Assembly (NCBI GenBank): GCA_024509875.1
Contig: JAMPIV010017537.1
Location: 1-64,000, forward strand
Origin: Oreohelix idahoensis
Lineage: Eukaryota; Mollusca; Gastropoda; Stylommatophora; Oreohelicidae
Length of the DNA: 64,000 bases
Reading direction: 5' to 3'
The notes below the pieces were generated by a model. The model did no database searches. It was not told where the DNA came from and saw nothing but the letters and a program-made list of their open reading frames with translations. Made by a program: the position numbers and the translations under genes. This document shows, in pieces, positions 11,228 through 22,019 of the stretch (position 1 is the first letter of the stretch; every line of letters begins with the position of its first letter).

Positions 11228-11359
11228 TGTCGTGGTTGAGTTAGAGTGTAGAGTATTTGTCGAGTTGGACAACTGTAGTGAAATCGACAAGGGATAGTGG
11301 ACTGACAGAGTTATAGATTACACTTTAGATAAGGTGTAAATAGGAGATGGACTTGAGAC
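11228..11359 (-). repeat. Element B 3' LTR, outer piece
   Basis: Identical or nearly so to 24768-24899. The match stops at GACTTGAGAC, where element A begins. In B sense this is the last part of the 3' LTR. Confidence 0.92.
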
Positions 11360-12443
11360 TGTTGCGTGATAAATTCTCGCAACATCGTTTTATTTCAATA
11401 TCTGTTTTATAACGCAAGGGCAACAACTGCTTGAAATTTATAGTCACTTTTCTCGGTAAGCATTTGTCTTCTCGCGTTAGTATCGAATGCAGTTAACTTT
11501 TGAGCTGTGGTCATTTTTGCGCTGGACTGCGCATGACTTGTCTTGCTTCTTTGTCGATCGGTTTCCGCCCACCACTAGTGGGAGTGAGCGATTTGGAATG
11601 GCGAAAGAGATGCCTCGTTGAAGAGGGGATCTCCGCTATTTTTTGTTCTGTCAGGGATGTGTAGTCCTCTTATGGATATTTCGTTTAGTCGAGATAATAC
11701 CTCTAGTGTTTTCCCACATGTCGGGAGGCGTGATATTTCTGTGTATTTCTTGAAAGCAAGGTAAATTAACATTTTCATTAACTCTATCGATTTTTGGTCG
11801 TGAACGATTTCTGGTTCATAGCCTGTCTCCGAAAGTCGTCGTCACGAGATGTTCTTTCCCAGCTCACATGTCGCTGCATTGTACTGCATCGGTTGATGCA
11901 GGTACCAAGGACCATTACTTGCTACTTTGTTAAATGAACTAGGTTTAGAAAACCTTTATTATCTAGAGGATATTTTTGAGGACATTATTTATACTTCGGC
12001 AGACGTGTCTGTCTTGCTGAAGTCAAACTAAGGAGAGTGAACTGATCTCATACATCTGGTTATCTCCTGGCTGTTATAGAAAAGGATGGAGTTTTCCACC
12101 TGACTACATTTACAGCACTATGAAATATAACATGCATCTGACTCATCATTGTAATGCTGTCTACCGTTTATTGCTGTATTGAATGTTGCTGTGATAATGA
12201 CTGTTTGATGTGCCTACACATTTGCGTAACCATTTTGTCACTGTGGCGTCCACAATAAATAATGAAGAAAAACGTCAACGGCTGTTTCAAGACTCATTGA
12301 CTTTATACGTCGTGAGTTTACTGACGTCCTATGTGGATTGCCCTGTTATTGTTGCATGAACATTGTTTTGACTGAACACACCTACATACTACACAAAACC
12401 AGACATGCGGATGCCATCCATCATCATATGGCATCCCGCATCA
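11360..12443 (+). repeat. Element A 5' LTR
   Basis: Begins TGTTGCG and ends near CGCATCA (end placed by near-inverted ends and the primer-site position, so plus or minus a few bases). The first 25 bases form an inverted pair TGTTGCG...CGCAACA. About eight differences from 19119-20188 are seen by eye. A polyadenylation-type AATAAA lies near 12256. Within it a 67-codon antisense frame is simply duplicated in the other LTR and is not taken as a gene. Confidence 0.88.
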
Positions 12444-13874
12444 TTTGGTGGCCATAAGCTGGTTTGATTCTGGTACTAGCAAACACGGGGTCCCTTACCC
12501 ACTTCATTTTCAACAAGAATTCATCAGCATCCTTCAAGAAATTAACATTCTTCAATACAGTCAACATCTTCAAAATTTTCAAAGTACTCGGCGTTGCCCG
12601 GTAAAAGTCAAAATTTCAACTTTTTGACGGAAACAAGAATTTGACAGTACCCGGCGTTGTTACATGTTGCCGGATAACTCGGACTGCTGTTATCTTTTAC
12701 GCAAGTCAAGCAAGTTGCTGCTGTCAAGGTTCCAGTGCTGTCGTTTTTTGAGAAGGTCAAGTGCCGGTTGAAACGGGTTGTTTTCTGAAGAAGGCCAAGT
12801 ACCGATTTCCATCAACTTACTTTTGGATTAGAAGGTCAAGTGCCGAAACAACTCAACACACAGTATTTCAGAAGCTCTTGTACCATCGTGTTAGCAGTGG
12901 AAGCAGTTCAGATGTGCCATCATCGTTGGAGCTTCGCTCTTTAGGACGTTGATTGACATCCGTTTTTCTGCTGTTCTACGATTGGAAGCCTATAAGTTAA
13001 GTGGCCTGTTTGTATGTAAACTGTGCCCTTATACTTCTGCTGAGTCTTCTGTGTATCATCTCATTCTATATGTTATATGTTTATATGTTATTTGTATATT
13101 TATATGTTTATATTTCAGCGGGTTCTCGGTTGGGTGGTGTCTCCGTTAGATTATGCCACGTCATAGAGGTCGTCTATTGTGAGCGTTTTCTATAGGGTTT
13201 GCAAATTTCCGATACTGGAATTTGCTAAGCGACTTCTGTTGCTATTTATGTTAGCTGTGATGACATGTTTTAATATTGTTTTCGTTATTATTTCACATTC
13301 TTTAGTTTTGTTGTGATTTGTTTGTATTTGTTAGCCTACTCTTGTCTATAATTTAGTTTCATACAACATTTTTTGTTTATACACTGTGGTGTCATGTATT
13401 TTGTTTAATTCTATCGCAGATATCGTCACATTTTTTGTGATATTTCATTAATTTCTGCTTTATTTTTAGTTGATTTCTGCGAAAGTTTTTGTATTGTTGC
13501 TAATCTTTGTTATTGTTTACATTGTTTGTATTGTTTACATTTTCAATGTTTACATTCTGCATGTGTTTACATAGTCATTGTTTACAGTTATAGTAATTAG
13601 TTAATGGGCTATGCTAATGCACTGTTACTACTACACTGATGATAAATGAATGATGAATAGTGTCGTGCACTATTGAATGAGAAGTGCACTTATGATCAAG
13701 AATTGATTGTTGATATTTCATATAAAAGTTCTTTGATTGGAGACTTGTTTCCCACAGAGACTGGGATAATATAATGTGATGTGAATATACAAGTGCTTAA
13801 TTAAGACTTGTTACACTTAGGTTTGAAATAAATTAGTTAATTATTTCAGGTTTTGGACTCATATGTTAGACAAC
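12444..13874 (+). other. Element A leader with putative primer-binding site
   Basis: Immediately inside the LTR, TGGTGGCCATAAGCTGG (12446-12462) begins with TGG as a tRNA-primer site would; the tRNA is not identified. The 1.4-kb leader holds repeats of AAGGTCAAGTGCCG near 12748, 12790 and 12829 and a run of TTGTTTACA-like repeats at 13500-13590. Small open frames in it (for example 12949-13195) show no motifs. Element C has a leader of similar length. Confidence 0.6.
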
Positions 13875-14450
13875 ATGTCTACATTTGAGCACTTTATTGA
13901 GCAGGGTAAATTGCTTGGGAAGACTGGTGATAAGTTAGAAGAATTTGCAACTGCTCGATATGATAAAGCAATGGAAGCTGAACAAAAGAAACTGCAGATG
14001 CAGGTGGATGAAAAAAGATTCCAAATGGAAATGGAAAAACAAAAAAGGGAATCAGAAGCTGAGGAGAGAAAACTCCAGCTACAGCTAGAGGCTGAGAATA
14101 AAAGACTTGAAAAAGAAGCTGAGAATAAAAGACTTGAAAAAGAAGCTGAGAATAAAAGACTTGAAAAAGAAGCTGAAAATAAAAGACTTGAAAAAGAAGC
14201 TGAAAATAAAAGACTTGAAAAAGAAGCTGAAAATGAAAGACTTCAAATGCAGGCTCAAGCTGAAGAAAGGAAGTTACAAAGAGAGTCTGATGAGAGGAAA
14301 GCAAAAATGGAACATGAAGAAAAACTCTTAGCTTTAGAGTTGGAGAAATTGAAATTGACGAGCATGAGTAATGGTAATGATTCAAACAAGGGTTCATCTT
14401 CTGGGAAGGCTAATAATGATACTTTTAAGATTTCTGTTGCCAATACGTAA
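13875..14450 (+). pseudogene. gag: Element A Gag N-terminus, truncated by internal deletion
   Basis: I place the start at 13875 (MSTFEHFIEQGK) because element C starts MSTLDYFITQGK; an in-frame ATG 12 bases earlier is less likely. The product is a charged coiled coil, in which a seven-residue unit ENKRLEKEA-type repeat occurs five times. At about 14440 the frame jumps from the equivalent of C residue 154 to about residue 308, removing roughly 155 codons of the capsid-like region, and it stops at 14448-14450. The downstream Gag sequence (from 14447) is in another frame. Confidence 0.85.
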
Positions 14451-15431
14451 CTGCGCACCCACACATAACCATGGGTAACTCTAAGGTGAAAGAAGGTTTA
14501 CCAGTTGCTTCGGCAGCTCCGTATGGTCAAAACTTTGCTCGTAGATCCCAACAAAATTTTGATAGAAAGAGTAGCGGTAATTTCTGTCAAAATCATGGAA
14601 ACCAATTTCATAGTGATTCTTCTTCGAAGAATTGGAGACAACCTGATAGTACTCGTTACTATCACCCTAATAATTATAGGCATTTCAAAAGAGGATATGG
14701 TAATAGAGGTTATTCCTGCCGAAGACCTCAGAACCAAACAAATAGATGTTCGCATCAATGTGAACATGATAGTAATCGTGGAAACTGGAATTCGAACCAG
14801 TATAACAATTACAATAGAGACAATAATAACTGCAGAGATAATAATAACTCTGATAACTTCAGAGGTAATAATAGTCGGGGTAGATCTCAACACAAAAAAA
14901 AGAGATATCAGCAGGCTAATGCTGTACAACAGGAAACTGAGGCAGCCTGTAATCATGTTGTTGATAGTAAAAACTTTGACGCTGTCACTAGTTCTGCTTT
15001 TGACTTTGAGAGAGCAAACAAATGCCCCCAATGCAGTACTTTATTCGAACCGGGTACCATAACTACTTTGAGTTGTGGTCACCCACTTCCCGCTCTTCCT
15101 GCTGCTGTTGCGCATGACGGGAGGGGTTCTTTAATTCTACATAAGGGTCTTGTTAATGATACTCCGGTCTCACTACTTTTCGATTCCGGATGCACCACTA
15201 TTGGTGTTAGACAATCGCTTGTAGATCCATCTTGTGCTACAGGAAGGGTTATTAAATGTGTCACATTTTGGCGGCACTCTAGAAAAATATCCTACTGCTG
15301 TAATTCGCATTGCCACTCCTTTCTTTACTGGAGATGTGCATGCTTGTCTCTTACCTAATCCTATTGCGGACCTTATTATTGGTCGTATTCACGGAGTTAG
15401 GGAGTGTACCCCACAGCAGATTGCTGCTTGA
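14447..15431 (+). pseudogene. Element A Gag C-terminal region and aspartic protease, frameshifted
   Basis: Homologous to residues 309-640 of the element C Gag-protease. It has NSKVKEG, an Asn/Arg/Gly-rich tract (about 14640-14900), the motif CPQC (15019) and SCGHPLPALPA (about 15070), then the protease active site LLFDSGCTTIG (about 15175). A frameshift near 15270 moves the frame; the rest of the protease (CLLPNPIADLIIGRIHG) is in the next frame and ends at a TGA at 15429 where C has Trp. Confidence 0.88.
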
Positions 15432-15443
15432 GAACATAATAAC

Positions 15444-16978
15444 ATGCAAGCTACAAATGCAGTAGTTACAAGAGCACAAGCTCTACAAACACCCGAAACT
15501 TCACTGAATAGTGATAATGGAGTTGATAGCCAAGATAGTCACTTAGTGATTACTCGTGACTCTTTCATAAAATTGCAAGAAGAAGATCCTTCTTTAAGAA
15601 AATTCTTCGTTCTTGCGAAGAAAGGTGATCCGAATCAGGATACAAATAGAAAATCTTGGATTGCAATGAGAAACGGCGTACTTGTACGTATGGTACAAGA
15701 TTCGACTACGTCGGCACATTCGCAAATTCTTGTTCCCAAGAGCATGAGAGTGCAAATATTGCAACATGCTCATGACTCGCAATGTGCTGGACATATGGGT
15801 TTTGCCCGTACGAAGTCGAGAGTCCTTGCGGCTTTCTTTTGGCCTTTTGTCAATAAGGACATTCGTATTTACTGCCGATCATGCAAGGTATTCAGGAGGT
15901 CAAATCTAGAGGACCACGACATGCTGCGCCTATCCAGGCTGCTGACATTCCTATTCGGCCGTTTCAGAAAATGGCCATAGATATTATTGGCCCTTTTAAG
16001 GTCAAGTCGGCCAGAGGACATCAGTTTATCCTTACATGTGTCGATATGTGCACACGTTGGCCAGAGGCTATTCCTCTTAAGAGCATATCTACTACAGATA
16101 TCGCAGATGCTCTTTGGTTGATATTTTCTCGCTTGGGGTTCCCCAGAGAAATATTGTCAGACCATGGCACTCAACTCATATCTGACACTATGTCACAGGT
16201 AATGTCTACCTTACATATTGAACGATCTCTCAGTAGTATCTACCATCCTATGTCTAATGGGTTAGTTGAGCGTCTGAATAGAACGCTCAAGACTTTGCTT
16301 GGTAAGATAACTGAAGATCATCCTCAAGATTGGGACAGGGTTTTACCCGCGGCTCTCTTTGCCTATAGAGAAGTCCCTAATGAACACACAGGATTTTCTC
16401 CCTTCGAACTTGTCTTTGGCGCGCGTCCACGCGGCCTTATGTCTTTATTACACGATCTCATCACTGCCGATGATATTAGCGATGAAACTCAATCCTCATA
16501 TGAGTATGTCATTGCTCTTAGACAAAAGATCATTGAGGCATGTAAGCTAGCAACTGCTTCATCAGAAATAGCTAAAGAGAAGGCAAGACAGTTTGCTAAC
16601 AAGAATAGATGTCTACGACAACTTTGTCCAGGTGACAAAGCATTCGTCCTACTCCCCAGTAGGGAAAATAGACTTCTTATTGCATGGAAAGGTCCGTATG
16701 CAATAGTCTCTCGGATTTCCGATGTTGACTATGTGGTCGATATTGATGGAAAGCATAAAACTTTCCACATAAACATGCTTTCGGAATTTCACGAACGTCC
16801 GGACTATTTGCTGCCTATTTTCCAGGCAACGGATGATGCTCCTGCACCTCACGGTCATTATTCACCCCTGTCTGTCATTCAGGATGAGGAAGCTACCTTC
16901 TCTGATGTCAACCTTCCCCTTCCAGTGGTTCCATTACATTCCACGGAATCTTGGAAAAACGTTTCTGTTTTCTCCTAA
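15444..16978 (+). pseudogene. Element A integrase, frameshifted
   Basis: The zinc-binding region HAHDSQCAGHMGF...CRSCK lies at 15760-15890. A frameshift near 15885 leads to the core: catalytic D in AIDIIGPF (about 15980), D in LSDHGTQ (about 16160) and E in LVERLNR (about 16268), spaced D-x35-E. The GPY module (WKGPYAIVSRISDVDYVVDI) is near 16685. An extra base near 16968 ends the frame at 16978. All three acidic residues are kept, so damage is by frameshift rather than by active-site change. Confidence 0.9.
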
Positions 16979-18368
16979 TCTTTCTGGTGACGAACATCGA
17001 CAAGTCTCGTCGATGTTACAAACATTTCAGGATGTTCTCACTGACATTCCTGGACACACAGATGTCATAGAACATGACATAATTCTTACCGACAATAATC
17101 CAATTAGGGTTAGGCCGTATCCTATTCCTATACACTTTCAGTCGCAAGTGGAAAAGGAATTGGATGAAATGATTCAATTAAATTATAATTGAACCATCGA
17201 CTTCACCATATTCTTCTTCCATGGTTATTGTCCGGAAGAAGGATAAGAACATACGAATTTGCGTTGATTATCGCAAATTGAATCAGGTCACAAAGTTCGA
17301 CGCTGAACCGATGCCTTTGTTAGAAGATCTACTGATTAGACTTTCTAATTCTAGATTCTTCACTAAACTTGACTTGTCTAAAGGTTATTGGCAAGTGCCT
17401 TTAGCAGAGCATGCCAAACCTCTTACTGCTTTTCTACACCTAGGGGTCTATTTCAATGGAATGTTATGCCTTTTGGTCTCATGAACGCCCCTGCCACTTT
17501 CGTTCGCATGATGCGTCGAATTCTGTCACATCGTTCGGATGTCATCGCATACTTAGATGACATCTGTCTCTTCAGTGATACCTGGGAAGATCACTATTTA
17601 GGGTTATATGACTTACTGTCCACTCTACGTGAGAATAATTTGACAGCAAAACCTTCTAAAGCTTTTGTTGGTTTTGGTGAAATCTCTTTCCTGGGTCATC
17701 GTGTTGGTCATGGTCTCTTGAAGACAGAAGACCACAATACTTCCAAAATACTGAACATCTCTGTTCCTAAAACGAAGAAACAAGTTTAGGAGTCTCTTAG
17801 GTTTAATTCAATTTTATGGGAGATTTATTCCAAATTTATCTTCGATCATGGCACCTCTATCAACATTGTTGAAGAAAGGTTCGCCTAATCTGGTCCGTTG
17901 GTCTGAAGAATGCCAATCTTCACTAGACCAAATCAAGAATATATTTTCTTCTCCTCCCATCTTAAGATTACCTACTCTTGATAGGACTTTTGTTCTTCGG
18001 AGTGATGCTTCATACCACTGGGATTGGAGCAGCACTGATGCAAGAATATGCAAATACTCTGCATCCTGTTATGTACATTTCTAGAAAACTAAATGCGGCA
18101 GAGAGGAACTACTCGGTTTTTTAGACCGTGAGTTGTTAGCGATGGTTTGGTCAATTCTAAAGCTAACAAAGATTCCTCCTGGGCGCACATTTCATTCTAG
18201 AGACTGATCAGAAAGCTCTTACAGCTATTCAGACTAAGAATTTGAAGAGTTCGAGATCCACTCGATATGCTATAGCTCTTCAACCTTTTCACTTCACGGT
18301 ACGAGCTATCCGTGGTGCGGATAATGTGATGGCTGACATTTTGTCTAGATGCCCACATGACTCCAACT
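16979..18368 (+). pseudogene. Element A RT and RNase H, multiply frameshifted
   Basis: Follows the integrase. The RT has CVDYRKLNQVTKFD (17260), FTKLDLSKGYWQVPL (17360), FGLMNAPATF (17475) and catalytic YLDD (about 17550). The RNase H has FVLRSDAS (about 17990) and ends at ADILSRCPHDS (18360). Frame lesions are seen near 17185, 17435, 17787, 18012, 18115 and 18170. Aligned against the intact frame of C the gene is complete in content. The stretch 18369-19098 is a non-coding 3' region without recognisable features. Confidence 0.9.
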
Positions 18369-19098
18369 AATACTTCTGTCCTATATTTCTATATATTACA
18401 GAGTCATAACACACCTATATTTCTACAATAGATTAGCACATCTGTACTTACTTTATATGTACACACTATCGGGCTTTGTTGTCATCTTCTTCTGTTCGTT
18501 TTTTAAGATGATAGAGGAGGACTGAGTAGTTAATATAAGGGCCGTTAGTTTACTAAACAGCCACAATTATTAATAATGTATTGTACCTTATGAAGCATAT
18601 TAGTTATTAATTAGCATTATATTGCTTGTACTTTCTCAGAATGTCATTGTTGAGCTGAGGGCTTACCTTACGAGTTCTAGATTGTGTACTTACCCTCGGA
18701 ATACCAGAGCATATGTCCTGGATCGTCATGTAGTTTAACTTTACTATGTACTTATGTCATTATATGTCAAAGAATGTGCTATTTAAATTTTCCTATCAGA
18801 TTTGTACATCCATTTTTAAAGACAATATTAGAGTATGCTGTTTAATGATGATTATAGTAACTTGCATACGTATATTGTGTTTACATGCTAACGTGATGTG
18901 TGTTGGTGACACCTCCCCGATGTGAATATTTTTTGAGACATATTTATTTTTCTGTTGAGGTATATCCTCACCAGACACTCTATAATTAGCCTATTGTTTG
19001 GCAATTTAGTTAATTATCAGCGCATAATTCGTGCGTTTGAGCCGCTTATCGCATGCTCTTTGATATTGGAAAAAAAAATATGTTCCACATTTTTTTTT

Positions 19099-19118
19099 AT
19101 CGGGAGGAGGTGGTGATA
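19099..19118 (+). other. Element A polypurine tract
   Basis: CGGGAGGAGGTGGTGATA ends directly at the 3' LTR start (TGTTGCG at 19119), the expected place for plus-strand priming. Element C has a comparable GGGAGGTGTGG stretch at its 3' LTR. Confidence 0.8.
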
Positions 19119-20188
19119 TGTTGCGTGATAAATTCTCGCAACATCGTTTTATTTCAATATCTGTTTTATAACGCAAGGGCAACAACTGCTTGAAATTTAT
19201 AGTCACTTTTCTCGGTAAGCATTTGTCTTCTCGCGTTAGTATCGAATGCAGTTAACTTTTGAGCTGTGGTCATTTTTGCGCTGGACTGCGCATGACTTGT
19301 CTTGCTTCTTTGTCGATCGGTTTCCGCCCACCACTAGTGGGAGTGAGCGATTTGGAATGGCGAAAGAGATGCCTCGTTGAAGAGGGGATCTCCGCTATTT
19401 TTTGTTCTGTCAGGGATGTGTAGTCCTCTTATGGATATTTCGTTTAGTCGAGATAATACCTCTAGTGTTTTCCCACATGTCGGGAGGCGTGATATTTCTG
19501 TGTATTTCTTGAAAGCAAGGTAAATTAACATTTTCATTAACTCTATCGATTTTTGGTCGTGAACGATTTCTGGTTCATAGCCTGTCTCCGAAAGTCGTCG
19601 TCACGAGATGTTTTCCCAGCTCACATGTCGCTGTATTGTGCTGCATCGGTTGATGCAGGTCCCAAGGACCATTACTTGCTACTTTGTTAAATGAACTAGG
19701 TTTAGAAAACCTTTATTATCTAGAGGATATTTTTGAGGACATTATCTATACTTCGGCAGACGTGTCTGTCTTGCTGAAGTCAAACTCAGGAGAGTGAACT
19801 GATCTCATACATCTGGTTATCTCCTGGCTGTTATAGAAAAGGATGGAGTTTTCCACCTGACTACATTTACAGCACTATGAAATATAACATGCATCTGACT
19901 CATCATTGTAATGCTGTCTACCGTTTATTGCTGTATTGAATGTTGCTGTGATAATGACTGTTTGATGTGCCTACACATTTGCGTAACCATTTTGCCACTG
20001 TGGCGTCCACAATAAATAATGAAGAAAAACGTCAACGGCTGTTTCAAGACTCATTGACTTTATACGTCGTGAGTTTACTGACGTCCTATGTGGATTGCCC
20101 TGTTATTGTTGCATGAACATTGTTTTGACTGAACACACCTACATACTACACAAAACCAGACATGCGGATGCCATCCATCATCATATGG
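19119..20188 (+). repeat. Element A 3' LTR, slightly truncated
   Basis: Matches 11360-12430. The match stops at CATCATCATATGG, after which element B sequence resumes. The missing end and the missing piece of B point to one deletion over the junction. Confidence 0.9.
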
Positions 20189-21921
20189 ATTCAGATAGTA
20201 AAGAGCTCCAAAAATACAAATATCTTTATCATGGATTATAGGTCGCTGAACAAATATGGATGGAAAGGTCGTGAACAATGTGTAAAATTTATTAAAGAAG
20301 AAAAAGCATGGAATTAATGCATATCATCACAACAACATAAAATTTCATCAATAATCAAATATTCATCGATAATCATATACACCAACAATCACACACACAG
20401 ATCACCATTCATAAAACCTGTAGAACACAAAGAGAAATAAATAAACTGTCTGCCAGTCTGTCGGTTTTCGTGGGACCAAGTACAATGCTTCAGACAGTGT
20501 CTTTTTTACGTAAAGATATACTCCATGGGTGATGGACTTGACCTGTATAAATCCACTGTAGTCGCTATTGTTGGTGGCACCCCTGATTTCGCGATGGGAC
20601 TGGAAGACTGTCTATCTCCTGCTGACCAAATAAACAAACTGAGCGACAGCATGTCCGTCCGCTTTCGTGGGACCAAATGGGATAGCTCCAATGTCTTTAC
20701 GTAAAGATATACTCCATGGATGATGGACTTGACCTGTAAATCCAATGTAGGCGCTATCTTTGGTGACACTAATTTGCGTGAGGGGCTGGAAGACGCTGTA
20801 TATCTTTGCTGGCCGCTCCTAAGTGCGAGGTTTTAATATATCCAGGAATAAATACACAGGACGAAGTCACTTGAGGACAAATTGTCCCTTGCGCGCTTAT
20901 CCGGCGCTAGAATCGGCTTTCGTACTTGGTATAAATCCTGTTTAAACTGGTTTGGCTGTGGTTTGCTGAGTGCCCCGTTTAGGCACAACAAAGGCGGGTG
21001 ATATGGAATTCTGCTATAGGCATGCTGAGCGGGTTTGATATTCTGGAAGCCGCAATGCTCTGGCTGGTAATCCAATAGGCGAGTAGAGAACTACTACTGC
21101 GTTTGGCGATTCCAGATTTAGCGTTGGCTCCGTTGCACTGCGTGAGCTTAACTTGGCGTTGACAAAAAGGGGTTTTGATTCAGGAACGGGGTTGACGATT
21201 CGTGACGCTAGCGGTATTCAGAACCCTCTAGATCGAAGAGAATATTTCGTTCTTCGCCTGACTGGAATCTGCTCTCGCGAGTCGGTCTCTCTGGAACCCG
21301 AAAAATGCCAAGAAATAGGCGAAAAACATTTAGTTCTGTGTTAATGTTTGCCTTATTTCCATAATGGTCTATCTCGGGCCAGGAAAATTTACGAATGTCT
21401 TTGTCTATTAAAACCAGTCTACTCTTATAGATTACAAGGGACGCTCCCCCCGAACACCTGGCGTGCGTATTTCTACAGAAGTTCGGCGAAAGACGTAATC
21501 TAGAGAAGACAAAAGAAATCGTGCGAAAGTTCCCCAGGCCTCAAAGGGTACCCGCCGCTCGTCATCAAACGTTTTAAAGCGACCAGAGAAATTCCCCTGT
21601 TGGGACCACAGAGGGTACCCGCCGCTAACGAACCGTTTCTTTCACAGAAACCGTCTTGGCTCGTTCTAACACTTAAAGCGGACCAGAGAAACATTTCTCG
21701 GGTCGAACAGGTGCGTTTAGATAACATTACGTCTAGCGTTAGCTGACCGCAGCTGGCCAGCGTAAACAACCTCGGGTGGGGTTTGAGAGGGTGAGAAAGT
21801 TTGGCCACAAAGGTAGAAAAGGAAAGAAAAAGAAAATACAAAATGTCTCGGAAAACAGAACATTTAAAGGAGTAATCAAATTATGGACAAGATGGTAAAA
21901 TAAATTATCTTTCACGTGACA
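20189..21921 (-). repeat. Element B 3' LTR, inner piece
   Basis: Collinear with 25002-26713 and ending TCACGTGACA. It contains an internal direct duplication of about 190 bp (the two copies of ACGTAAAGATATACTCCATGG near 20510 and 20700) and a second small repeat with GGGTACCCGCCGCT near 21548 and 21606. At 21683-21702 the sequence is the exact reverse complement of the corresponding bases in the other LTR. Short antisense frames are duplicates of the LTR and are not considered genes. Confidence 0.92.
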
Positions 21922-21938
21922 AGTGCCCCCCCTTTTAA
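21922..21938 (-). other. Element B polypurine tract
   Basis: In element sense, AAAAGGGGGGGGCACT abuts the 3' LTR start TGTCACG. This fixes the orientation of B as minus strand. Confidence 0.8.
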
Positions 21939-22019
21939 AGTTCGAGGAATACGGACAAAAATGACAGTAATTTATCTTTTCCATCGTCTTTTGTTACCTG
22001 TCATTGGAACATCCTATAC

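Larger units (their letters stand above)
11360..20188 (+). mobile_element. LTR retrotransposon A, Gmr1-like Ty3/gypsy, defective
   Basis: 5' LTR 11360-12443; long leader; Gag; protease; integrase; RT; RNase H; polypurine tract; 3' LTR 19119-20188. The integrase precedes RT, as in element C (31442-41204), with which it shares most of its protein sequence. It lies inside an LTR of element B. The 3' end is cut short by about 14 bp relative to the 5' LTR, and about 100 bp of B next to it is missing, so no target duplication is visible. The Gag core is deleted and pol carries about nine frame lesions. Confidence 0.93.

Noticed and set aside
14498..15062. Overlapping frames on both strands rich in Ile/Thr/Val
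   Set aside because: They are shadows of the Asn/Arg-rich Gag tract of element A; the Gag frame is supported by homology to C.
20506..21841. Several minus-strand frames of 80-113 codons in the B LTR
   Set aside because: Repeated in the other LTR for the same reason; no domains, and they span internal LTR duplications.
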